A stretch of 64,000 nt of DNA from Oceanihabitans sp. 2_MG-2023. Its GTDB lineage: Bacteria; Bacteroidota; Bacteroidia; Flavobacteriales; Flavobacteriaceae. Each line of letters opens with the position of its first letter. Position 1 is the stretch's first letter. The stretch lies in NCBI RefSeq assembly GCF_030547245.1, contig NZ_JAUOQT010000004.1:412128-476127 (forward strand), given 5' to 3'. The position numbers and the translations under genes are program-made. Below, one piece after another: positions 8,545 through 15,738 of the stretch. Below the pieces are notes generated by a model. It was not told the DNA's origin. It saw only the letters and a program-made list of their open reading frames with translations, and ran no database searches.

Positions 8545-8574
8545 AAAAAGCCAATTGTATACAATTGGCTTTTT
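8545..8574 (-). terminator. Rho-independent terminator of the T9SS cargo gene
   Basis: A 30-bp perfect palindrome with arms AAAAAGCCAATTGTA and TACAATTGGCTTTTT. It lies 21 bp past the stop of the minus-strand T9SS cargo gene and upstream of the DUF2752 start. Confidence 0.88.
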
Positions 8575-8594
8575 AGATTATAAATTGGTGTTGT

Positions 8595-10451
8595 TTAATT
8601 TTTTTGTGAAATAACTACTTTCTTACTACTAGTGCTTTGGTTTGTAAAAGTTACTTTAGTTATATAAACACCATCACTTAAACCTTGAGTAGAAAATTGG
8701 TAGCTATCTTGAGTAGATAAATTTACTTCATTAAAAATTCTTTTTCCAGAGACATCAAATAAAGATATTGATTGTACTTCTAATTGTTTTGGGTTTAAAA
8801 CAATTAATTGCGCTGTATTATTGTTTTGCATAACCAAGAAGTCCTCCTCATTAAATTCTTCTGTAGATAAAGACTGCGATTGAAATACAATTTCAAAGCG
8901 ATCGGTGTAATTTCCGGTTTCGAGTGTTATTTCATAGGCTTGATCTTGTAAATTAATATAGGAATCATTGATTTTATCGTGAATGTATATAGGTTGCTCT
9001 TCATTAAAATTTTGAACATCATAAATACCAAATCTTACTAATTGTTGGTTGTTAATATTTACAATTAGTGGTATTTTCAATGTTTGGTCATAATTAAAAG
9101 CTTGAATAGCATATGGAGTTCCATCTAAAACCCAATTTGCATCCGATGAAACTTGTTCCGCTATTTGTGCTTCTAGACCATAGTCAAAACCATCTGTAGC
9201 AGTTGCATGAAAATTTAGTAATAGTTGTCTAGTGTAGGAGTCGTTTCCATTATTATCAAATCCAACATTTATTCTAAAGCGTTTAAAATCTGCAGGAACG
9301 ATATTGTTACCATCTTCGTTGTATCTAGATTGGGGTAGTGTTTCACTATTTGTATCTGAACTTGAATTTGATGTTCTAAAAAATTCACTATTAGGACTAG
9401 ATTGTTTATAAAATACTCTATGCGAGTTAGAAAAAGAAATGTTAGTTGCACTTGCGGTTCCCTCCATCATAAACCCTTGTCCAATAGGTATATATCTTCT
9501 TCCTGTTTTAGATCCAGTTCCTGGAGATGGTCCACCAGCAACATTGCCATTTAATAAATACATTCTAAAAACAGCAGGAGTAAAAGAGTCTACACCTCCT
9601 GCAGAAATGGTATATAATGCATAACCTCCAACATAGTTCGATAATACATGTGAAGTAGCACCAGGAGCTTGTTCCCAATATTTTAGAACACCAGTGGTAT
9701 TAGCTTGCGTATTTGTGTCATGAATAAACTCTAGAGCATCTATAGCAGAAGGATAAGGATTGCCAACTAGAGTTTCTCTATTTGGGTGTAATGTTACTGT
9801 GATATCTCCATTGTTAGGTCTTCCTCTAAAATCGTATTGCATTGCTCCAGTAGCATTCCCTTTCATAGAAAAACCATAACCTGAAGCTAATGTACCATTT
9901 GGGTCTCCACCAACAGGTAAAGAACCACCACCAAGACCAATCCAATCCTCATAAGCATTAGTTGTAGATGGCAATCCAATAAATGTATAAAGCCAATAGC
10001 TTGCTATTTGAGTTGTAGTACCATCATAACCAGCTACAAATCCATAAGGAGTACTTGTTATAGGTGCACCAGTTTCGCGATACATATTATTGGATGGCAT
10101 TAAAGCAGAATTACCAGTTACTCCACTATTTTGACCAACAGGAGAAGCCCAGTAATTATACATATAAGTATTAGAATTACCTGTTTGGTATACACTAAGT
10201 TGTCCTGTACCAGTATTCGTACTAGCTAGAGTAGCATTACTCTGTAATAATTGTGCATCATTACGTAAATATACATGACCATTTGTATCTAAATTAACAT
10301 CGTCTGTTACATATAATGGAGCAACATTTGGTCCACTTGTAAATGCAGTACCATCTACATAGACATAACTACCATTACTGACAAATAAATCAGATTGAGC
10401 AAATGTTATGCTAGATATGGTTAGCAATAATATAGAGAGGGAATATTTCAT
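8595..10451 (-). CDS. Large T9SS cargo protein with type A C-terminal sorting domain
   Basis: A 618-residue secreted protein. It has a signal peptide (LLLTISSITFAQ, cleaved at about residue 19), a long Gly/Ser/Thr/Asn-rich beta region with no enzymatic motif, and a C-terminal T9SS type A sorting domain over the last ~80 residues (SLFDVSGKRIFNEV, LSDGVYITKVTF, and the final KKVVISQKN). The sorting domain directs export across the outer membrane by the Por secretion machine, followed by cleavage. The body contains a repeated YNYWASPVG-type segment that is common in large flavobacterial surface proteins. It lies 56 bp downstream of the S74-domain protein gene on the same strand, so the two may be co-expressed. 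The function on the surface is not predictable. Confidence 0.87.
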   Translation of the reverse strand: MKYSLSILLLTISSITFAQSDLFVSNGSYVYVDGTAFTSGPNVAPLYVTDDVNLDTNGHVYLRNDAQLLQSNATLASTNTGTGQLSVYQTGNSNTYMYNYWASPVGQNSGVTGNSALMPSNNMYRETGAPITSTPYGFVAGYDGTTTQIASYWLYTFIGLPSTTNAYEDWIGLGGGSLPVGGDPNGTLASGYGFSMKGNATGAMQYDFRGRPNNGDITVTLHPNRETLVGNPYPSAIDALEFIHDTNTQANTTGVLKYWEQAPGATSHVLSNYVGGYALYTISAGGVDSFTPAVFRMYLLNGNVAGGPSPGTGSKTGRRYIPIGQGFMMEGTASATNISFSNSHRVFYKQSSPNSEFFRTSNSSSDTNSETLPQSRYNEDGNNIVPADFKRFRINVGFDNNGNDSYTRQLLLNFHATATDGFDYGLEAQIAEQVSSDANWVLDGTPYAIQAFNYDQTLKIPLIVNINNQQLVRFGIYDVQNFNEEQPIYIHDKINDSYINLQDQAYEITLETGNYTDRFEIVFQSQSLSTEEFNEEDFLVMQNNNTAQLIVLNPKQLEVQSISLFDVSGKRIFNEVNLSTQDSYQFSTQGLSDGVYITKVTFTNQSTSSKKVVISQKN

Positions 10452-10507
10452 AAAATTTTAATTTTAACGGATTATTTAATTGCGGATAGGTATAAATAAC
10501 AAATATA

Positions 10508-11584
10508 TTAATTTTGATTATCAATCAATTCATTTAATTTATTTTCTAACACGGTAATTTTGTCTTCAAGAGTATCGATTTTATTGTTTTGATTTTCAAT
10601 GATTTCTTGTTGTTCTTTAATAGCTTCAACAGTTACAGGAATTAATGAAGTATAGTCTACTACATTAAAGACTTCTCTTTTAAATTCAGAATTATTAATT
10701 GTTGATGATACTTTATCAGGACCGTCAACAATTAGATTTTTTTCTGCAACAGCTTCAGGAAAAGTTTCTTTAATATTTTGTGCCAAAAAACCTAAATAAG
10801 TTCTTGTATCTCCTTTAGCTAAATAATTATATTCATCTAAATTATATGTGTAAGAAACACCACGAATTTGTTTAAGTTTGTTAATAGCATTATCAATAGT
10901 TACAATATTAGATTTTACTCTTTCATCAGATAAATTATAAAGGCCATTTGCATATCCTAATGCTCCAGTAAATAATCCGCCAAAACCAAGCCATGAACCA
11001 GTTGTTGGAATAGTACCATAAACACCAATAGCATCCGAACTATTTGAAGTTCCCCAAATGGAAGTTCCAGAGCCAGTAGCAGGAAGATGAACACCATAAA
11101 TACCTAATCCATTATTATTATTTGTTATTCCACCTAAAGCATTATATGTACCATTTACATAGCCTGCTAAACTTGAACCATTTGTGTTTGTGTTTTCGAA
11201 ATAAGCTAAGTAATTATTTCTATTGTTAACCAAATGAAAATGATATGCAGGAGCAGTCAAACCAACACCAATATAGCCATTAGTTTGAATTGTTAATCTA
11301 GTATTAGCTGTAATTCCGGTTGTACCAATTTTAAATTTATCATCATCATTATCATCAATACCCATAGTAATTTGTGAATTTCCATTTACTTGATATTGTA
11401 ATATGGGATCTCCATTTCCACGAGTATTGTTTATTTGAATACCATCTGCTAAAGCATTAGTTTCCACATCAAGCATTAAACTAGGTGTAGTTGTACCAAT
11501 ACCTATTTGAGCAGAAGCAGTAGTTGTAAATATAATAAAAAACAGTAGAAATTGGGAGTTTAAAAGTTTTGTAATCTTTTCCAT
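10508..11584 (-). CDS. Exported protein with peptidase S74 (tail-fibre chaperone) domain
   Basis: A 358-residue protein. After a hydrophobic N-terminal segment ending near TTASAQ comes a short IGIGTTTPS motif typical of Bacteroidota 'tail fibre domain' proteins, then a Gly/Asn-rich stalk of beta repeats. The C-terminal part holds the intramolecular chaperone domain: SDERVKSNIVTID (the Ser-Asp cleavage site), a RGVSYTYNL segment, and YLGFLAQNIKETFPEAV. The last 40 residues form a coiled coil (EQQEIIENQNNKIDTLEDK). In phage and in some adhesins this domain trimerises the protein and then cuts itself off. Phage origin is not supported here, since no other phage gene is nearby. It lies upstream of the T9SS cargo gene. 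Confidence 0.85.
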   Translation of the reverse strand: MEKITKLLNSQFLLFFIIFTTTASAQIGIGTTTPSLMLDVETNALADGIQINNTRGNGDPILQYQVNGNSQITMGIDDNDDDKFKIGTTGITANTRLTIQTNGYIGVGLTAPAYHFHLVNNRNNYLAYFENTNTNGSSLAGYVNGTYNALGGITNNNNGLGIYGVHLPATGSGTSIWGTSNSSDAIGVYGTIPTTGSWLGFGGLFTGALGYANGLYNLSDERVKSNIVTIDNAINKLKQIRGVSYTYNLDEYNYLAKGDTRTYLGFLAQNIKETFPEAVAEKNLIVDGPDKVSSTINNSEFKREVFNVVDYTSLIPVTVEAIKEQQEIIENQNNKIDTLEDKITVLENKLNELIDNQN

Positions 11585-11710
11585 ATAAATAGCGTTTTAT
11601 TAGGTTTTAATTTTAAAACTATAAAAAAAGTTATACTTAATTAATTTATAATCAGTATTTTCGATGTAATGTAAAAATGTGGGGATAATGTTGTTAAAAG
11701 TAAATGAGGT

Positions 11711-11896
11711 ATGACAAAAAAATACGATTATCTGTTAGTGGTAATAGGTTGTATTGTAGCAATTTATGCTAGTGCGGAATCAAAACAAAACACACTAATT
11801 TTAGTTGTGGGGATTGTTGTTTTAATGTTTGGTTTGTTTAGAATTTCTAGAACTATTCCAAATAAAAAAAAGGAGGAAGAAAATGAAAATATTTAA
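11711..11896 (+). CDS. Small two-helix membrane protein upstream of Smr gene
   Basis: A 61-residue protein with two transmembrane segments (YLLVVIGCIVAIYAS and LILVVGIVVLMFGLF) and a charged C-terminal tail (NKKKEEENENI). No family recognised. Its last 14 bp overlap the Smr gene, whose ribosome binding site is encoded within it, so translation of the two is likely coupled. The ATG at 11711 is the only plausible start. Confidence 0.65.
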   Translation: MTKKYDYLLVVIGCIVAIYASAESKQNTLILVVGIVVLMFGLFRISRTIPNKKKEEENENI

Positions 11897-12440
11897 TGTT
11901 GGAGATTCTGTTATGGTTTTAGACGATAATCTCTCTGGAAAAATAACAGCAATTTTAGGAGAAAGTGTTACCGTTTTAACGGAAGATGGTTTCCCATTAG
12001 ATTTTAATAAAAAAGAGTTGGTTAAAATAGAGGATACTTCCGCATTTAAAGCAAATGTTTTTAGTGAAGCTTCTCTCCAATCGGTAGTTACAGAAAAAGA
12101 AAGTAAAAAACGAAAGCCCATTATAAGAAAGTCTAAAGAACGTTACGAACCTACTTTTGAAGTAGATTTACATATTCATCATTTAACAAAATCTTCTAGA
12201 GGCATGTCTAACCATGACATGTTAAATTTGCAATTAGACACAGCGAGACGTCAGTTAGAATTTGCTATACATAAACGTATGCAAAAAATGGTTTTTATTC
12301 ATGGAGTAGGAGAAGGTGTTTTAAAAATGGAACTAGAATACCTTTTTGGTAGATATAATGTGAAATACTATGAAGCTAATTACCAAAAATATGGATTAGG
12401 AGCAACGGAGGTATACATTTACCAAAATGCGAAATCTTAA
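11883..12440 (+). CDS. Smr domain protein (MutS2 C-terminal-like)
   Basis: A 185-residue protein. The C-terminal ~85 residues are an Smr domain with FEVDLHIHHLT (the LDLH motif, here HIH) and FIHGVGEGVLKMEL (the HGxGxGxL motif). These domains are DNA or RNA endonucleases in other proteins, mostly known from MutS2. The N-terminal 60 residues (GDSVMVLDDNLSGKITAI) look like a small beta barrel, perhaps a KOW/SH3-like nucleic-acid-binding module. I start it at 11883 because an unusually complete Shine-Dalgarno site (AAGGAGGAAGAAA) sits right before the ATG, which is rare in this phylum. It converges with the next gene, sharing 4 bp (TTAA). Role in DNA repair or mRNA decay is inferred. Confidence 0.88.
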   Translation: MKIFNVGDSVMVLDDNLSGKITAILGESVTVLTEDGFPLDFNKKELVKIEDTSAFKANVFSEASLQSVVTEKESKKRKPIIRKSKERYEPTFEVDLHIHHLTKSSRGMSNHDMLNLQLDTARRQLEFAIHKRMQKMVFIHGVGEGVLKMELEYLFGRYNVKYYEANYQKYGLGATEVYIYQNAKS

Positions 12441-13369
12441 AAAGGAATTTCTACTGTTCGTTCATCAATTAAACTATCATCTTCTAGAGTTCCAAAATCT
12501 AAATAATCAAAAGTCACATTAGAAGGCAGTTCTAAGCTTGTTATTTCTACGGTTACTTCAAATGTTTGTTGGATATCATGGTCTTTATAAGCAGTTGCAA
12601 GAACCGTATTTGCAACTTCAGCGTTTAAAAAATCGGCAACTGTAATCGCAGGATTGGTCGATGTAAAATCGTTACTCGGATCTTCGTCTTGACTATCGTT
12701 TTCTTCATCAATAGTAGCTACACCATCATTATCGTCATCTGTATCTAAGTAATCTGGAATGCCATCAATATCTGTGTCTAATGCATTTGTTGTGGGATCG
12801 TCATCTCCATCCTCATCCTCTGTATCTATTTCTAAGCGTGTTAATACATTATCACCATCATCATCTTCATCTAAGTAATTTGGTAACCCATCACCATCGG
12901 TATCATCATCTGTTAAGTCTCCATTACCATTAATATCTTCTAAATCGGCTTCAATACCATCATTATCATCTTCAATTAAAGCAATATAAACTGTTGCTGT
13001 ACCGGTTGTACTTTCTTCGTCATGTGTAATTGTTATATCAGAGGAAGGTACATCGTTACAAAAGAAATCTGTTGGTGTAGTATTATATCTTCTGTAATTA
13101 AAAGTATTAGTAGTTCCATTAATGGAGAATTCTTCTTCTGTAGTTTCTAAAACACCATCTGTTTGGATTAACAAATCTGCAAGAGATAACTCTTCCGATG
13201 TTATTTGTAAAGAAAGGGATTCTGCTGGATCTTCTTTAATTTTATAAAATACTAATTCACCACAAGCTAAAAAGGTATCTTCAAAATCAAGTTCTTCGGT
13301 AATTATATCTCCATCATTACAAGAAATAAGCAAAAAAGCAGATAGAAAACCAAAAAGTAATTTTTTCAT
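12437..13369 (-). CDS. Lipoprotein with thrombospondin type 3-like calcium repeats
   Basis: A 310-residue exported lipoprotein: MKKLLFGFLSAFLLISC is a clean signal with lipobox. The middle (about residues 135-225) is a run of acidic D-x-D-x-D-G repeats such as DDDTDGDGLPNYLDEDDDG and LDTDIDGIPDYLDTDDDND, the pattern of type 3 thrombospondin calcium-binding repeats. N-terminal and C-terminal parts (residues ~25-130 and ~235-310) are beta-rich and unrecognised. The final four bases overlap the stop of the convergent Smr gene. Calcium binding and a surface location are inferred. Similar acidic repeats recur in the T9SS protein at 52.9 kb. Confidence 0.82.
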   Translation of the reverse strand: MKKLLFGFLSAFLLISCNDGDIITEELDFEDTFLACGELVFYKIKEDPAESLSLQITSEELSLADLLIQTDGVLETTEEEFSINGTTNTFNYRRYNTTPTDFFCNDVPSSDITITHDEESTTGTATVYIALIEDDNDGIEADLEDINGNGDLTDDDTDGDGLPNYLDEDDDGDNVLTRLEIDTEDEDGDDDPTTNALDTDIDGIPDYLDTDDDNDGVATIDEENDSQDEDPSNDFTSTNPAITVADFLNAEVANTVLATAYKDHDIQQTFEVTVEITSLELPSNVTFDYLDFGTLEDDSLIDERTVEIPF

Positions 13370-13424
13370 AGTATTGTAATTTTAATCAAAAATAATATAA
13401 TTGTTAAACTTATAACGATGCTTC

Positions 13425-13454
13425 TTGCAAATAATTTTAATTGCACTATTTTTG
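13425..13454 (+). promoter_or_regulatory. Promoter of the cysteine desulfurase gene
   Basis: TTG at 13425-13427 and TATTTTTG at 13447-13454 are separated by 19 bp, matching the Bacteroidota -33 (TTG/TTTG) and -7 (TAnnTTTG) elements. The start codon is 25 bp downstream. Confidence 0.6.
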
Positions 13455-13479
13455 TTGTTTCTAACACACAATTTTATTT

Positions 13480-14622
13480 ATGAAAACTGTTTATTTTGAT
13501 AGTGCTGCAACCACACAAGTACGTGATGAAGTAATAAAAGATATGCAAGATGTTCTTGCTGTACATTATGGTAACCCTTCTTCAACACATGCATTTGGTC
13601 GTGCTTCAAAATCTATTATTGAAACAGCTAGAAAAACCATTGCAAAGCAATTACATGCATTACCGCAAGAAATTATTTTTACTTCTGGTGGTACTGAAGC
13701 AGATAATATGATTTTACGTTGTGCGGTTAGAGATGGAAATGTAACAACTATAATTACTTCTCCAATAGAACATCATGCCGTTTTGCATACTGTAGAAGAA
13801 TTAAGGAACGAATATAATGTTACTGTAGAGTATGTAAAGCTACAACATTGTGGTACACCAGATTATGAAGATTTAGAACGATTGCTAGCTGCTAACGATG
13901 AACGAAAACTAGTTAGTTTAATGCATATAAATAATGAAATTGGTAATATTTTAGACATAGATAAAGTAGCAAATTTGTGTAAGACTAATAATGCGCTTTT
14001 TCATAGTGATACGGTACAATCTATTGGTCATTATGAGTGGAATGTTGAAGAAATCCCTATTGATTTTATGACTGCTGCAGCACATAAATTTCATGGGCCA
14101 AAAGGTATTGGTTTTGCATACATACGAAAGAATAGTAATTTTAAACCACTTATTTTTGGAGGATCCCAAGAACGTGGTTATAGAGCAGGAACAGAACCTG
14201 TACATGCGATAAAGGGGTTAGAAACCGCTTTTAAATTAGCTTATGAGAATTTAGAAGAAGAACGTGCTTATGTACAAGATTTAAAAGATTATTTTAAAGC
14301 TATTCTTAAAAAAGAGATTCCAGAAGTTAAGTATAATGGAAACTGCGAAGACCAAGTAAAAAGTACTTATACATTAATTAATGTGTGTTTGCCAATGAGT
14401 CCAGAAAAGGCATTGACATTACAGTTTCAATTAGATTTAAAAGGAATTGCATGTTCTAAAGGGTCTGCTTGCCAGAGTGGAAGCGGAAAAGGCTCTCATG
14501 TTTTGGCGCAAATTTTAGATGAAGAAGATATGCTAAAACCTTCTATTCGTTTTTCATTTTGTAAATACAATACCAAAGAAGAGATCGACTATGCTGTTGG
14601 TGTATTGAAGGAGTTTGTTTAA
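13480..14622 (+). CDS. Cysteine desulfurase (NifS/IscS family)
   Basis: A 380-residue class V aminotransferase-fold enzyme that removes sulfur from cysteine to a protein persulfide for Fe-S clusters or thiolated tRNA. Seen: FDSAATTQVRDEV at the N-terminus, the FTSGGTEADNMIL cofactor loop, the Schiff-base lysine in AAHKFHGPKGIGFAY (about residue 205), and the catalytic Cys in CSKGSACQSGSGKGS (about residue 330). The long loop carrying that Cys is like group I enzymes. No iscU or tusA gene lies adjacent, so I cannot assign IscS against a dedicated partner. Downstream is a strong terminator. Confidence 0.93.
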   Translation: MKTVYFDSAATTQVRDEVIKDMQDVLAVHYGNPSSTHAFGRASKSIIETARKTIAKQLHALPQEIIFTSGGTEADNMILRCAVRDGNVTTIITSPIEHHAVLHTVEELRNEYNVTVEYVKLQHCGTPDYEDLERLLAANDERKLVSLMHINNEIGNILDIDKVANLCKTNNALFHSDTVQSIGHYEWNVEEIPIDFMTAAAHKFHGPKGIGFAYIRKNSNFKPLIFGGSQERGYRAGTEPVHAIKGLETAFKLAYENLEEERAYVQDLKDYFKAILKKEIPEVKYNGNCEDQVKSTYTLINVCLPMSPEKALTLQFQLDLKGIACSKGSACQSGSGKGSHVLAQILDEEDMLKPSIRFSFCKYNTKEEIDYAVGVLKEFV

Positions 14623-14645
14623 ACCGCAGTTATGTTATTAAATAT

Positions 14646-14682
14646 AAAAAAAACCTTCAGATTTTTTCTGAAGGTTTTTTAT
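14646..14682. terminator. Bidirectional rho-independent terminator
   Basis: Inverted repeat ACCTTCAGA-tttttt-TCTGAAGGT with an A-run before and a T-run after, placed between the convergent cysteine desulfurase (+) and a hypothetical membrane protein (-). Confidence 0.88.
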
Positions 14683-14698
14683 TCCATTTGATTCCGGT

Positions 14699-15199
14699 TT
14701 ATGCGGCCTGTTCGTTTTTATGTGCTTTACTTTTAATTTTAGTTTCCCATTTTTCTAAAAGAGCAATTTCATTTGTCATTTCAAGATTTACATCTACATT
14801 ATAAAATTCTAAGATTTCTATATCCTTGTTTGTAGTAAAACTAATAACTAAGTCTATTTTATCGGTTTCTGTTTTAAAAACCTTATTATTTTTAAAAGTT
14901 CTATTGGTTCTAATAATTTCGCAAGAATTAATTGTATTTAAATCCAAGATTTTGGTGTTGTATACTTCATTAATTATTTTAGAATATATTAATTTGTTTT
15001 TACTTTCATCTATAGCAATAGCATAGTATGTTCCCCAAAAATCTGGTTCTATAATATTTAAATTGTTTTTTATAGCTTCATCTATAAATCGCTTTTTTGA
15101 TTTTTTCTTTTTACTCGTTTGTGATCTTTGAATACCTATAATAGGTAATAATATGATAAGTGTTATTATAACTCCAATAATGGTGCTTGTAGATTCCAT
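14699..15199 (-). CDS. Hypothetical membrane-anchored protein
   Basis: A 166-residue protein with one N-terminal transmembrane helix (about residues 6-24, TIIGVIITLIILLPIIGI), a lysine-rich stretch right after it (SKKKKSKKRF) and a soluble ~130-residue beta-rich domain. The positive run after the helix fits a cytoplasmic domain. It has recurring short phrases (DEAIKNN, LIYSKIINEVYNTKILDL) but no recognised family. It stands alone between two terminator-bounded units. Confidence 0.6.
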   Translation of the reverse strand: MESTSTIIGVIITLIILLPIIGIQRSQTSKKKKSKKRFIDEAIKNNLNIIEPDFWGTYYAIAIDESKNKLIYSKIINEVYNTKILDLNTINSCEIIRTNRTFKNNKVFKTETDKIDLVISFTTNKDIEILEFYNVDVNLEMTNEIALLEKWETKIKSKAHKNEQAA

Positions 15200-15316
15200 A
15201 ATTTTATTTTTTTATTTGATTATAAGTAATTTTTCTTGGATAAAAACCAAGAGTAATATAGTGTAACAACGAATGCAGTTTTATGCACTTGCTGTTCGAA
15301 TAAATAAAAAATAATT

Positions 15317-15691
15317 TTATGTAAAACGGTGAAAAGGATAGAGTAGTGCGTCCTTATCTAATCCAGGTTGAATATGAACACTTCGGAAAAGATATTGATT
15401 GTTTTTAGTTACGGTATAGTTTTCAACGTATTTGAAAAGTATAAACTTCGATTTTAACTTTTCCGTTTTAAAACTAAAATTGGTATCATTTGCTAAATCT
15501 GCAAGTGGTTCTAAGCTCGGAAAAGCAGCTAACTCTGGTGTTTTAGAATCGGAAGTATGATAAGCAACATCTTGCTGTTTACTGCTATCTGAAACAACAT
15601 CGATAATTAGATTTTGCATAGAAATACTCATGCTTAAACTATAAGCAAGTAGCAGGCTTAATGCCATTATATTTCTAAACATTTGTTTCAT
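15317..15691 (-). CDS. Small exported hypothetical protein, last gene of TonB receptor operon
   Basis: A 124-residue protein with an N-terminal hydrophobic segment (ALSLLLAYSLSMSISM) that could be a signal peptide, and no recognised domain. It starts 47 bp after the TonB-dependent receptor stop on the same strand. Position makes a role linked to that receptor plausible, but nothing in the sequence identifies one. Confidence 0.55.
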   Translation of the reverse strand: MKQMFRNIMALSLLLAYSLSMSISMQNLIIDVVSDSSKQQDVAYHTSDSKTPELAAFPSLEPLADLANDTNFSFKTEKLKSKFILFKYVENYTVTKNNQYLFRSVHIQPGLDKDALLYPFHRFT

Positions 15692-15738
15692 AAGTGCAAA
15701 TTTAGCTAAGTTGTAAAAAGCAACAATAAAAAGAAATG

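Noticed and set aside
10508..11584. Prophage remnant because of the S74 tail-fibre domain
   Set aside because: No other phage gene is nearby, the protein has an export signal and the domain is common in Bacteroidota surface proteins.
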